DNA of 64,000 bases from a candidate division FCPU426 bacterium (GCA_030041545.1 JASHNQ010000112.1:18960-82959); one strand, 5' to 3'. Positions 1 through 7,912 are shown, counted from the first letter of the stretch. The notes: generated by a model from the letters alone, not told the origin. Made by a program: numbers and translations.

Positions 1-34
1 CGACTCCCTTCGGTCGCTCACCGCAGGCTACCCT
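1..34 (+). repeat. fragment of a dispersed repeat
   Basis: The first 34 bases closely match 14475-14509, which lies inside the repeat cluster between atpF and atpH. A related stretch occurs inside pabB near 40474. The window edge cuts this copy, so its left end is not visible. Confidence 0.6.
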
Positions 35-54
35 GATAAGGTAAAGGACAAGCT

Positions 55-1398
55 ATGAAAATCCTTGTCCTTTATCATTATTACAGTCCAGATGATGTGG
101 TCTCCGCGCGGCATTACACCGACCTTTGTGAGGGCCTGGTTCAACGAAATTGGGAAGTCGAAGTCTGGCCGGGAAACCGGGCCTGCCATCCCCCTTCGCA
201 AAAACCCACTAACGTAGAGCTTCGGGGGACAGGCCGGGCTTCAAACCCATATTCCACCCAACCTGGGATGATCAACGGGGTGATGGTAAAGCGGGTTTGG
301 CGGCCTCCTTTGAGCCAACATTCCGCCTTCGGCCGCATCGCCAATTCCCTCTGGCTCCAAAGGGCCTGGAAAAACCGGCTGAAATCCTCTTCCTATGCCC
401 CGGACGTGATCCTGATCGGCACCGACCCGGTGTTGGCCCTTTCCTGCGCGCCCGCACTGAAAGCCCTGAGGCCCAAGGCCAAGATCGTCCATTGGTGCTT
501 CGACCTTTACCCCGAAGCCGCGGTGGCGGACGGCGCGGTGGGGGAGGGAAGCACGCTGGTGAGGATGGCCCGGGAGCGCATGGCCAAGGGTTACGCGGCC
601 TGCGACCTGGTGGCGGATTTGGGACCCTGCATGAAAGAAAAACTAAAAAGTTACCAAGCGAAAAAGGGTGAAACGTTGACGCCCTGGGCCCTTAAGGAAC
701 CAGAAGAGCCGCTCCCATTCAACAAGGACGAACGCAAGGATCTTTTCGGCGAGGCTTCCTTGGGTCTGCTTTACTCGGGCAGTTTCGGCCGGGCCCACGA
801 ATTCTACATGACCCTAAAACTGGCCCAAAGGATGAAGGAAGACTTAGCCGGGCCCGGTGATGGTGCCTCCGCGGGCTCCGGCACCTCGGCCCGGCACACC
901 CAAGGCTTGCCCCTCGACGCGAGGGCCTCGGGGCAGGGGGCTATTTTCTGTTACGCGGCGAGGGGAAGCCGCATGGAGGCGCTCCGGAAAGCCCGTAACC
1001 CCGAATACACCAACGTGCGCTTCGGATCCTTCGCCGCCGAGGAAAAGCTGGAGGCGCGGCTGGCGGCTCCCGACGTGCACCTGGTTTCCTTAAGGCCCGA
1101 GTGGGCCGGCATCGTGGTTCCTTCGAAGTTCTTCGGCGCATTAGCCGTGGGCCGGCCCGTTTTGTTCGAGGGCCCCGGGGATTCGGATGTGGCGCTTTGG
1201 ATCAAGGAATACGGGGTGGGCTGGGTCTTGACCCATGACAACCTGGAGGAGGTCCGGGAAGACCTGTTGAAGTTCGCCAGGAGCCCCCAACAGAAAAGCG
1301 ATATGTTCAACCGGTGCCACGAAGTTTACCAAGCCCACTTTTCAAGAGCCGCTGTGATCTCCCATTGGGATGAGGAACTTCGATCCCTCTTGTCTTAA
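55..1398 (+). CDS. glycosyltransferase, family 4-like
   Basis: 447 residues. The N-terminus MKILVLYHYYSPDD is typical of the GT4/WcaI-like fold that transfers a sugar from an activated donor, usually in surface polysaccharide synthesis in the cytoplasm. The C-terminal donor-binding half contains the SGSFGRAHEF stretch and a VPSKFFGALAVGRPV stretch, the usual place for nucleotide-sugar binding. An AAAGGA ribosome site precedes the ATG. Odd: residues of about 265-296 are a Gly/Ala/Ser-rich insert coded by G+C-rich DNA with two inverted repeats; relatives would normally go straight from the helix LKLAQRMKED to the strand AIFCYAARGSR. Substrate cannot be read from the sequence. The upstream neighbour is cut off by the window edge. 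Confidence 0.8.
   Translation: MKILVLYHYYSPDDVVSARHYTDLCEGLVQRNWEVEVWPGNRACHPPSQKPTNVELRGTGRASNPYSTQPGMINGVMVKRVWRPPLSQHSAFGRIANSLWLQRAWKNRLKSSSYAPDVILIGTDPVLALSCAPALKALRPKAKIVHWCFDLYPEAAVADGAVGEGSTLVRMARERMAKGYAACDLVADLGPCMKEKLKSYQAKKGETLTPWALKEPEEPLPFNKDERKDLFGEASLGLLYSGSFGRAHEFYMTLKLAQRMKEDLAGPGDGASAGSGTSARHTQGLPLDARASGQGAIFCYAARGSRMEALRKARNPEYTNVRFGSFAAEEKLEARLAAPDVHLVSLRPEWAGIVVPSKFFGALAVGRPVLFEGPGDSDVALWIKEYGVGWVLTHDNLEEVREDLLKFARSPQQKSDMFNRCHEVYQAHFSRAAVISHWDEELRSLLS
847..945 (+). repeat. in-frame palindromic insert in the glycosyltransferase gene
   Basis: This stretch holds the inverted pairs GGTGCC/GGCACC and CCCTCG/CGAGGG, and encodes a low-complexity Gly/Ala/Ser/Arg peptide between two expected secondary-structure elements. 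It keeps the reading frame. It looks like a repeat that entered the gene, by analogy with Rickettsia palindromic elements. That reading is inference; I found no second close copy in the window. Confidence 0.45.
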
Positions 1399-1412
1399 TA
1401 ACACGGGGGGAC

Positions 1413-1554
1413 TAGAACCTATTTCAAAACCTCCCTCACCACGAAGTACACGAAGACCACGAAGTAAACCCAATGCTTTTTCAAGACATTTTCAACTTAC
1501 TTTGTGTACTTTGTGCCCTTTGTGGTAAGAGTTTGGGTTTTGAAATGGCTTCTA
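1413..1554. repeat. inverted-repeat element, CCACGAAG family
   Basis: The ends pair over about 19 bases (TAGAACCTATTTCAAAACC at the left against its near-complement at the right). Inside are CACCACGAAG and CTTTGTGGT arms. The element fills most of the gap between the glycosyltransferase and the solute-binding gene. Relatives lie at 7807-7912, 14295-14620 and 28279-28375. It has no coding capacity, so it would be non-autonomous. Confidence 0.75.
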
Positions 1555-1703
1555 GAAAATCATTCTAAACCCCATCGAAAAAAAGGCTGTAAGTTGGGCA
1601 TATTTAACTGATAATTGAACCGAATATGGGGCAGGCCATTGTCCGCGTTGTGGCCCTGTGATGTACAACATCCATCAAAGTCGGCTTATAACAGGGAGGC
1701 TTT

Positions 1704-2987
1704 ATGAAAAATCTTCGGCCGGAGCTGATCGGCTTTGTTTGTCTTTTTCTCTTAATCCTGTCCGGCCTGATGCGGTGTATGGGCGACGGGGTAACCAAAA
1801 TCAAGATTTATGCCTGGGGAGGCCGGGATGATACCAGGATTGTGCGCGAAGAACTCAACAACTTTCAAAAAACCCACCCCGATATCCAGGTCGAATTCCA
1901 AAACATACCCCATAGCGATTACGAAACCAAGGTTTTGACCGAGATAGCCGCTGGCTTGGCGCCCGACGTTATCCCGATCGAAGTGAACATGTTCGATAAT
2001 TTTTACCTTCGGGGCACCTTGGAACCCTTGAATCCCTACATCCAAGCCGACCATATCGATTTGAACGCTTATTATCCACAAGTCCTGGATCGCTTTACCG
2101 TGGACGGCCAGACCTACGCTATGCCCAACAACACCGCCCCCGAATGCGTTGTTTACTACAACAAAGATGCTTTCGACGAGGCGGGCCTGCCTTACCCGAC
2201 TGACAACTGGACCTACGAGGACTTCGTGGCGGACGCACAAAAGGTCATGAAAAGGGACGCCCAAGGGAATGTCACCCGCTGGGGCTTTATCGACGATTGG
2301 GTCATGGATGAGGCCTGGGTTTATGATTTCGGAGGCAGCTTTACGGACGACATCAAGCATCCCACTAAATGGACCTTCGCCACGGACCCCAACACCCTCA
2401 AGGGGGAGCAGTTTCGCGCCGACTTAATCAACAAGTACAAAGTGATGCCGCCACCCTCCAGCCAGACATCCATGGGCGGGGTGGGCCACGTTTATATGTT
2501 CACCAACAGGACCGCGGCCATGTTCCTCTCCGGCATCTGGAAAACCTCAATCATCAGTTTGGAGAAGAACTTGAGATGGGATGTGGCCATGCTGCCCAAG
2601 GGCCCCGGTGGAATGCGCGGGTTTTCCACGGGTGGTTCGGCTTTTTGCATCCTGAAAAGCTCAGCCCATAAGAAAGAGGCGTGGGAACTGGTCAAGTACC
2701 TTTCGGGGCCGGAGTGCCAAAAAATAGGGGCGGAAGCAGGCGAGGCCCAGCCGGCACTCATGAAAGTAGCCGAAACGACCTTCTTAGCCAACCACCAGGA
2801 CCCCCAAAACAAGAAGATGCTATTGAAGGCCGTCAAGTTTGTGAAATACTTGCCCATGTGCAAGACTTGTGGGGAAGGTTGGTCCTTTATGAACTCCGAA
2901 CTGGACAGGGTCTGGGCCGGAACCGAAACCGCCGAGCAGGCCATGCAAAAATTGAAGCCGGTGTTGGAACAGCACCCTCCCCAATAA
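1704..2987 (+). CDS. extracellular solute-binding protein, family 1 (sugar ABC transporter type)
   Basis: 427 residues. A short positive N-terminus is followed by a hydrophobic signal segment at about residues 8-24, then KIKIYAWGG, the usual first strand of family 1 binding proteins, and the motifs LAPDVIPIE and YAMPNN typical of carbohydrate-binding members (UgpB/MalE-like). It should bind a sugar or similar ligand in the periplasm and hand it to an ABC permease. A Cys follows the signal, but the context LMRC is a poor lipobox because of the Arg at -1. The GGGAGG ribosome site is good. Odd: no permease or ATPase gene is nearby, so the partner must be elsewhere or the protein is an orphan receptor. 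Ligand unknown. Confidence 0.85.
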   Translation: MKNLRPELIGFVCLFLLILSGLMRCMGDGVTKIKIYAWGGRDDTRIVREELNNFQKTHPDIQVEFQNIPHSDYETKVLTEIAAGLAPDVIPIEVNMFDNFYLRGTLEPLNPYIQADHIDLNAYYPQVLDRFTVDGQTYAMPNNTAPECVVYYNKDAFDEAGLPYPTDNWTYEDFVADAQKVMKRDAQGNVTRWGFIDDWVMDEAWVYDFGGSFTDDIKHPTKWTFATDPNTLKGEQFRADLINKYKVMPPPSSQTSMGGVGHVYMFTNRTAAMFLSGIWKTSIISLEKNLRWDVAMLPKGPGGMRGFSTGGSAFCILKSSAHKKEAWELVKYLSGPECQKIGAEAGEAQPALMKVAETTFLANHQDPQNKKMLLKAVKFVKYLPMCKTCGEGWSFMNSELDRVWAGTETAEQAMQKLKPVLEQHPPQ

Positions 2988-3014
2988 CCCAGAAGGAATG
3001 ATTAACCATGGTTT

Positions 3015-3052
3015 CTGCTTGTCCACGATGGGGAACCATCGTGGACAAGCAG
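3015..3052. repeat. perfect palindrome, copy 1 of 3
   Basis: A 17-bp perfect stem (CTGCTTGTCCACGATGG) with a GGAA loop lies just after the solute-binding gene. No T-run follows, so it is not a typical terminator. Shorter or imperfect copies lie at 3993-4014 and 4600-4631, and together the three frame the next genes. Confidence 0.85.
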
Positions 3053-3146
3053 TAGTCCTGATTGGTTGTATCGGATGAAAAAAATGGGGTCTCGCCACCA
3101 TTAACTGTTTTGGATCCGGATTAGTTGCCGGCGGCGGGGAAGCGTG

Positions 3147-3195
3147 TTGACAAAGCCTCCTCCGCCGTTTATATTCTAGTCAGAATAGTCAGAAT
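3147..3195 (+). promoter_or_regulatory. promoter and operator of the toxin-antitoxin module
   Basis: TTGACA (3147-3152), a 17-base spacer and TATATT (3170-3175) form a near-consensus housekeeping promoter. Directly downstream, AGTCAGAAT occurs twice in tandem (3178-3195), and ATTCT-AGTC-AGAAT (3173-3186) is an inverted repeat overlapping the -10 end. This layout fits autorepression by the antitoxin or the antitoxin-toxin complex, as is common for such modules. Confidence 0.75.
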
Positions 3196-3213
3196 TAATT
3201 TGAGGAGGCCGAT

Positions 3214-3336
3214 ATGCGCCGATTCTCATTAAAGCCGGTAACAATGAGATTCCGTTACCGGCATATGAATTTAAACATGGAAATCGGTGCGATACTGACT
3301 CCCTTGCGAATATTTTTTAAGTGGAGGTCAGCATGA
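3214..3336 (+). CDS. 40-residue leader ORF before the antitoxin
   Basis: An ATG preceded by a strong GAGGAGG site (3202-3208) opens a 40-codon frame. The peptide is rich in Arg and hydrophobic residues (it starts MRRFSLKPVT and ends RIFFKWRSA). Its TGA overlaps the antitoxin ATG as ATGA, which implies translational coupling. A perfect 9-bp hairpin (GCCGGTAAC, 3234-3262) lies inside the frame. I recognise no family. It may be a true small protein, a leader that sets antitoxin translation, or a chance frame with a good ribosome site; the overlap and the site favour real translation. Confidence 0.5.
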   Translation: MRRFSLKPVTMRFRYRHMNLNMEIGAILTPLRIFFKWRSA

Positions 3337-3581
3337 CATCCTGGCAGCTCCAAACCGCCAAGGCCCGGTTCAGTGAACTGATCCGAACAGTGAAAACCAA
3401 GGGCCCCCAATCCATTACCCTTCACGGGCATGAGGAGGCCGTCGTGATCTCGAAAAAAGACTACGACCGCCTGAAAAAAGCGAAACCCAACCTTGTTGAA
3501 TTCTTCCGGAATTCCCCCTTTCACGGCGTTGACCTGAAGATCCAACGGAACAAGTCCGTTTCCCGTAAGGTGGAATTTTGA
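3333..3581 (+). CDS. Phd/YefM-type antitoxin
   Basis: 82 residues from the ATG at 3333, chosen over an in-frame GTG at 3321 because GTGGAGG sits 5 bases before it. The start MTSWQLQTAKARFSELIRTV and the later VVISKKDYDRL are characteristic of the Phd/YefM fold, which binds operator DNA and whose C-terminal tail masks a toxin. The stop overlaps the start of the PIN toxin gene, the standard type II arrangement. It probably represses its own promoter at 3147-3195. Confidence 0.88.
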   Translation: MTSWQLQTAKARFSELIRTVKTKGPQSITLHGHEEAVVISKKDYDRLKKAKPNLVEFFRNSPFHGVDLKIQRNKSVSRKVEF

Positions 3582-3991
3582 ATTACCTTTTGGATACCAA
3601 CATCCTTTCTGAGCTTTTCAAAAAACACCCAGAGCCTAAAGTGACCCATTGGTTGAAGGAAGCGGAGCAGGAATCACTTTTCCTGAGCGTTTTGACGGTG
3701 GGAGAAATCCGTAAGGGGATTGAAAGGATGGAACAGGGGTCCCGAAAGGCCCGCCTCATCCAATTCCTGGAGAAAGACCTTTCGGCGCAATTCGAGGGAA
3801 GGATACTGCCCATTGACCTGGAAGTGTCCGAAACCTGGGGTCTATTGGAAGCCCAGGCGGGCCGGCCCATTCCGACGGTGGATACTCTCCTAGCCGCTAC
3901 GGCCCTCGTCCACAATCTCACCTTGGTTACCCGAAACATCCAAGATTTTGGCTTTTCGAAATTGAAACTTCTGAATCTTTGGGACGAATAA
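3578..3991 (+). CDS. PIN-domain ribonuclease toxin (VapC/FitB-like)
   Basis: 137 residues, TTG start overlapping the antitoxin stop. The acidic catalytic set of PIN nucleases is visible: D6 in LLDTNILSEL, E43 in TVGEIRKG, D102 in PTVDTLLAATA and D123 in VTRNIQDF. These residues bind Mg2+ or Mn2+ for RNA cleavage; relatives cut tRNA or rRNA, but the target cannot be inferred. The partner antitoxin is of the Phd type, the usual pairing for FitB-like PIN toxins. All key residues are present, so the toxin looks intact. Confidence 0.9.
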   Translation: MNYLLDTNILSELFKKHPEPKVTHWLKEAEQESLFLSVLTVGEIRKGIERMEQGSRKARLIQFLEKDLSAQFEGRILPIDLEVSETWGLLEAQAGRPIPTVDTLLAATALVHNLTLVTRNIQDFGFSKLKLLNLWDE

Positions 3992-3992
3992 A

Positions 3993-4014
3993 CCTGTCCA
4001 CGACGGGGACCCGT
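3993..4014. repeat. truncated palindrome, copy 2 of 3
   Basis: It carries the left arm of the palindrome family (CTGTCCACGACGGGGACCC) but the right arm stops after about four bases. It lies 2 bases after the toxin stop and just ahead of the next gene's ribosome site. Confidence 0.7.
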
Positions 4015-4030
4015 AAGGAACAAACTCAAA

Positions 4031-4585
4031 ATGGATTACAACGCTGGGAAAAATAAAAAAGTTTTTGGGAGTTTAAAAGGCGTTGCTGTTGGATTTGCCT
4101 TTGCTGTTTTTATGATAGCCGCCGGTATTCATCCGCTAAATTACACGCTTATCATTTGCGGGTCTGTGTTTGGTATCTGGACGATCTTTCTTCTCTATTT
4201 CCTTTTTCATCCTTTTTTTAGTTATAACGACCAATGTTTGATAAGGGCCGACCTCTTGAAGGGGTGGGGCGGAACCGAAAAAGTTGAATGGAGCGATGTT
4301 TATTCGATACATACAACAACCTTCATTCCCGAGTCTTTGATTACGTTAAAAAATGGGAACATGATCCCCGTTAATTATTTAATTACTCCCAACCATTTAA
4401 AAGTGTTGGCGGAGGTTGTTGAGTTGGTCCGGAAGAAAAATCCTGACGCGAAAGTTAGCCAAGAAACTTTTAAAAGCTTGGAAAAAAGACATCAACAAAA
4501 ACAAATTTATTTGTTCGTCACGCTAATCCTTTTGTTTATTGTAATGATGATGTTGGCTCGGTTTCATTGGTTTGATGTCCGTTGA
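4031..4585 (+). CDS. small membrane protein of unknown function, A+T-rich
   Basis: 184 residues. Two membrane segments (about 15-35 and 38-60) are followed by a soluble stretch of about 100 residues (CLIRADLLKGW, VEWSDVYSIHTT, LITLKNGNMIPV) and a third membrane segment at about 158-176. The soluble part has the pattern of short beta strands seen in bacterial PH-like membrane proteins; I offer that only as a resemblance. AAGGAAC precedes the ATG. The DNA is visibly richer in A+T than all neighbours except the 19.9-21.2 kb cassette, which suggests acquisition by transfer. It sits between palindrome copies 2 and 3. Confidence 0.75.
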   Translation: MDYNAGKNKKVFGSLKGVAVGFAFAVFMIAAGIHPLNYTLIICGSVFGIWTIFLLYFLFHPFFSYNDQCLIRADLLKGWGGTEKVEWSDVYSIHTTTFIPESLITLKNGNMIPVNYLITPNHLKVLAEVVELVRKKNPDAKVSQETFKSLEKRHQQKQIYLFVTLILLFIVMMMLARFHWFDVR

Positions 4586-4599
4586 TAATTATTCAGAAA

Positions 4600-4631
4600 C
4601 TTGTCCACGACGGGGACCCATCGTGGACAGG
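4600..4631. repeat. palindrome, copy 3 of 3
   Basis: TTGTCCACGACGG, a GGA loop region and the pairing arm CCATCGTGGACA. It lies 15 bases after the stop of the A+T-rich membrane protein gene. Confidence 0.8.
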
Positions 4632-4705
4632 GCGAGTTGGGAAAATCGGTAACCATACTTACAATTTGCCCAAGGACAGTGAAATATCCAAGTCCAACCG
4701 GAGGG

Positions 4706-5458
4706 GATGGGGTCAGCCCGGAAATCCGCGAAAGCCTTTGACCGACTGAAAAGCGGAGCCATTCCAGCCTATATCCGTACCCCACTCCCGAACAGATCCC
4801 CCGGAAGATACGGCTGGACAATGTCGTGCGGGATAGGAGTTGGTAGGCGAACTAACAAAGCATCGGGCAGGAGATCAAAGCCAACCCAAACCCAGGGGCG
4901 GCCCGGTTGAAGGTGGATAGGATGAAGGTTAACCGGGTCATGAGGATATTGGGGGTCCTCAATGAGGCCGCCCGGAGGCTGGTTTTAGAGAATCTCCAAA
5001 AGTCCAGGGAAAGCCAGGAATCCGAGGGCCAGGTTTTGGAGAATCCCTAAAAACCGTTGGATAGCAGGTTCCTTCCCGGGATGCGGTTTTAGAGAATCTC
5101 CAAAAGTCCAGGAAAAGCCAGGAATCTGAGGGCCAGGTTTTGGAGAATCTCCAAAACTAGGGGGTAACCCGGCCCCTCCCCGGAACCGGTTTTTGAGAAT
5201 CTCAAAAAGCCAGGGAATAGCCCGGTTTCCCAGGGCATGGATTTTGAGAGTCTCAAAAAAACGGGGGGTAGCCCGGCCCTCTCTCAAAAACCGGATTTTG
5301 AGAGTCCCAAAAAGCCAGGGGATAGCCCTGCCTCCCGGGGCATGGATTTTGAGAGTCTCAAAAAAGCGGTAACCAACTGGCTCATCAGCGAGAACGCCCT
5401 ATTTCGGTTGACCGACCTCCACTCATGGCGGGCCGCCGTGGACAAATATCTCAAATAA
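4706..5458 (+). pseudogene. decayed gene with a 17-residue repeated C-terminal part
   Basis: One forward frame reads through most of this stretch with a few stops. It gives peptide-like segments such as PEQIPRKIRLDNVVRDRSW, then MKVNRVMRILGVLNEAARRL, then repeats beginning VLENLQKS, VLENP, VFENLKKP, DFESLKKT, DFESPKKP and DFESLKKA, and ends with a unique tail finishing RAAVDKYLK. Two repeat units of 53 and 52 bp break the frame, but the breaks cancel, so the frame after them equals the frame before. This supports an ancestral coding repeat. An open ORF of 73 codons (5237-5458) remains at the 3' end, with no good ribosome site. Family unknown. Confidence 0.45.
4981..5370. repeat. tandem repeat, eight units of about 51 bp with palindromic cores
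   Basis: Units begin at 4981, 5032, 5085, 5136, 5188, 5239, 5293 and 5344 (last one partial), with lengths 51, 53, 51, 52, 51, 54 and 51. Each starts with GGTTTT or GGATTTT and holds a near-palindrome of the type TTTTGAGA-N-TCTCAAAA. Units drift from a TTAGAGAATCTCC form on the left to a TTGAGAGTCTC form on the right. The period is close to a multiple of three, so long open frames exist on both strands. Confidence 0.85.
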
Positions 5459-5545
5459 AAGGGTTTTTTCAGCCGGCCTCTCATCGCCTTAAAACTTCCT
5501 TCTTCCTGTTAAAATACCGCCTTCATTTCCCAGTGAAAGAATTCC

Positions 5546-6904
5546 ATGATCGAGCCCTTCCGGACATTCCTTGATTCCCTGCGGGTTACCAGCGAGGAAT
5601 GGTACGAGTTTCTTTTAAAGAAACCCCTTTTTCTCCTGGGCCAAAAGGGCCAGCAGGGGAAGGAGATGTTCCTCAACCTTCCCCGGCGGCAGGCCGTGAC
5701 CATTTACGCGGGCGTCCTGTGGGTCATCCCCATCGCCATGGTCCAGCCTTATGTGAGCCTTTACATGGTCCAACTGGGCCTTTCCAACACCGAGGTCGGC
5801 GTTTACACATGCCTCATGAACGCCCTCCGGCTCCCTGCGTTGTTCCTGGGGGGATATTTTTCCGACACTTGGGGCCGGAAGAAAACCCTCATCGCCTTCG
5901 ACATCCTGAGCTGGGGAGGCTATTGCCTTTGCCTGGCTTTGGCGGCCAACAAATGGTGGTGCATCGCCGCCCTCTTTTTCATGGCCACGAATTCCGGGTC
6001 CACCGCGCCCTATGTCTGCCTGCTGGCGGAGGGCGTGTCTTCCAGTAAACGGGCCGTGGTTTATTCGGCCCTGAACATCGCCAATATGGCGCCCTCCCTG
6101 CTCTTTTTCCCCCTCTTGGGCGGCCTTTGGGAATCCCAGCGCGGCTTGTTAAGGTCCAACCATGAGATGTATTGGCTCCAAACCGCCCTGGTGGCTTTAG
6201 GCATCGGGCTGCTGTGGAAATTCCTTCCCGAATCGAAGACCTATGAGAAATCTGCCTCCTCCTGGTACCGGGTTTTCAAGGAAGGCCTGGGACAATACCG
6301 GGACGCGCTGCGGGCATTTTTCCGGAAGCCCGGCGCGAAGGTTTTCCTGCTTTCCAAGTTTTTCGATGAATGGATGCTGCTTGTCTGGGGAATCTACGCT
6401 TCGTTATATTACGTCCAGCACATGGGATTGAAGGACGCTTACCTTTCAGTGCTGTCGCAAAGTTCCTCCTATGTCATGTTCCTCGTCTTGTTCTTATTCG
6501 TTCCCAGCTTATCGGAGGGACAATTATTAAAAATCCTGGGGATCGACCAGTTGTTCGGATTGGCGGCTTTAGCTATGCTTTGTTTCGCCCCCACGGCCGG
6601 GAACAGCGTTCTTTTAATCTGTTTACTTTCGGTCTGCCTGGGTTCGATCGGCGGGGCGCTTTATGGATCCGTCAACGCGGCGCTTTGGATGAACCTGATG
6701 GAGGAGAGGGAAAGGGCCAAGGTCGTCGCCGCCTCCTATGCCATTCTTTATATAGGGCTTTTAAGCGGATCCCTGGGCGCCGTTGTTTACGGCCATATTT
6801 CACCGCAAGTCATGTTGGGAGTCATGGTGAGCATCCGGGTGATAAATTTTTTCCTTTGGCGCAACGTTGCGAAGCAATTAGCCGGGCCGCTCACGGCTTC
6901 TTGA
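5546..6904 (+). CDS. major facilitator superfamily transporter
   Basis: 452 residues with about 12 hydrophobic segments. The loop after segment 2, GGYFSDTWGRKKTL, matches the MFS signature GxxxDRxGRK. It should move a small solute across the inner membrane by ion coupling or uniport; substrate unknown. The first ~45 residues form an amphipathic, non-membrane extension; an ATG at 5666 would remove most of it, but its purine-rich site touches the ATG, so I keep the upstream start. The gene is followed after 11 bases by a second transporter gene, so the two are probably cotranscribed. Confidence 0.85.
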   Translation: MIEPFRTFLDSLRVTSEEWYEFLLKKPLFLLGQKGQQGKEMFLNLPRRQAVTIYAGVLWVIPIAMVQPYVSLYMVQLGLSNTEVGVYTCLMNALRLPALFLGGYFSDTWGRKKTLIAFDILSWGGYCLCLALAANKWWCIAALFFMATNSGSTAPYVCLLAEGVSSSKRAVVYSALNIANMAPSLLFFPLLGGLWESQRGLLRSNHEMYWLQTALVALGIGLLWKFLPESKTYEKSASSWYRVFKEGLGQYRDALRAFFRKPGAKVFLLSKFFDEWMLLVWGIYASLYYVQHMGLKDAYLSVLSQSSSYVMFLVLFLFVPSLSEGQLLKILGIDQLFGLAALAMLCFAPTAGNSVLLICLLSVCLGSIGGALYGSVNAALWMNLMEERERAKVVAASYAILYIGLLSGSLGAVVYGHISPQVMLGVMVSIRVINFFLWRNVAKQLAGPLTAS

Positions 6905-6915
6905 GGGGGTAAGAA

Positions 6916-7794
6916 ATGGAAACAGGTTATCTTTATGCTTTCGCGGCTTTTTTTTGTGTCGGAAGTTACATGGTGCCGGTACGTTTCGCCAGCGCCAAGG
7001 GGCTCCAATTCCTTCCCTTTATGGGGCTGGGGATGGCGATCATGGACCTGTTACGCATATCCTCCCTTAAAAACCTTTGGGCCCATCCCCTGTGGTTTTG
7101 GGGCTCTTTTGCGGCGGGGGTCCTTTGGGTGACCGGGCAAACCCTGGCCAATCTAGCCTTGGAGGAAGTCAGTCTGGCCAAGGCTTCGGTCCTGTTTAAT
7201 TCCAATTCCTTCATCAACATCGCTTTTGGCCTGCTGGTCTTCCATGAGGCCTCGGGATGGCGGGCGTACCTCTTCTTGCTGATGGGCGGAATCCTTCTTT
7301 TTATCGGGGCCTGGCTGGTGGCCCGTGTTTCAGCGGCCCCGTCCAAGGAAGGAAACCTGAAAAAAGGTATTTTATATGGGCTTTTGGCGGGATTTTTTTG
7401 GGGGCTTTATTTCGCGCCCACCAAGGCCGTGCAGGTTTGGGATCCCCAGTCGACCCTTACGTCCTTGGACGTTTTAAGCGGCCTAGCCTTGGGAGGGACT
7501 TTGCCGGCCTTGGCCCTGTTCTTCTTTGGTTCCCAAAGGCATTGGGGGTTCCGGAATGTCGCGGCCGGCGGGATCACGACCCTGCTTTGGGGGATGGGCA
7601 TGAGCTGTTTTTTGCTGGCCAACCAGGCCCTGGGGCTGTCGCGGTCCGTGCCCATCGTGAACGCCAGCGGATTGGTTTACGCCCTTTGGTCGCTGTTCGT
7701 CTTCAAGGAATTCCCCCTTTCCCAATGGCATAAGGTTTTGGGAGGCACTGTTCTCGTGGTGGCCGGAGTCATCCTGATGGCTTGTTCCAATTGA
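6916..7794 (+). CDS. DMT-superfamily transporter (sugar-uptake or EamA-like)
   Basis: 292 residues with about ten membrane helices in two similar halves. The start METGYLYAFAAFFCVGSYMVPVR and features such as LEEVSLAKASVLFNSNSF fit the glucose/ribose porter branch (GRP/GlcU-like) of the drug/metabolite transporter superfamily. GAGGGGG precedes the ATG. Likely in one unit with the MFS gene upstream. The specific substrate is uncertain; a general EamA permease is the alternative. Confidence 0.75.
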   Translation: METGYLYAFAAFFCVGSYMVPVRFASAKGLQFLPFMGLGMAIMDLLRISSLKNLWAHPLWFWGSFAAGVLWVTGQTLANLALEEVSLAKASVLFNSNSFINIAFGLLVFHEASGWRAYLFLLMGGILLFIGAWLVARVSAAPSKEGNLKKGILYGLLAGFFWGLYFAPTKAVQVWDPQSTLTSLDVLSGLALGGTLPALALFFFGSQRHWGFRNVAAGGITTLLWGMGMSCFLLANQALGLSRSVPIVNASGLVYALWSLFVFKEFPLSQWHKVLGGTVLVVAGVILMACSN

Positions 7795-7806
7795 AAAGGC
7801 GATTTA

Positions 7807-7912
7807 AACCACGAAGGCACCAAGGGCACTAAGAAAGGCAAAAAGTCGATTAAGTTTAAGATGAACACGAATCTTCTTGGTTGTTCTTAGTGTCCTTGGT
7901 GCCTTCGTGGTT
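7807..7912. repeat. inverted-repeat element, CCACGAAG family
   Basis: Arms AACCACGAAGGCACCAAGG and CCTTGGTGCCTTCGTGGTT pair almost without error over about 28 bases around a ~45-base A+T-rich centre. This is the cleanest copy of the family in the window. It separates the DMT transporter from the DUF1802 gene. Confidence 0.85.

Noticed and set aside
1752..2360. 202-codon open frame on the - strand opposite the solute-binding gene
   Set aside because: The + strand gene has a signal peptide, family motifs and a ribosome site; the - strand frame has none.
3015..4631. Integron attC sites around the toxin-antitoxin module
   Set aside because: The palindromes are shorter than attC, lack the GTTRRRY and RYYYAAC core pairs, and no integrase is present. 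Kept only as a cassette-like observation.
4985..5287. CRISPR array
   Set aside because: Units follow one another without unique spacers, drift gradually, and keep three-base periodicity; no cas genes.
4985..5287. 100-codon open frame on the - strand across the tandem repeat
   Set aside because: Open only because the repeat period is near a multiple of three; no ribosome site; the + frame continues into unique coding-like sequence on both sides.
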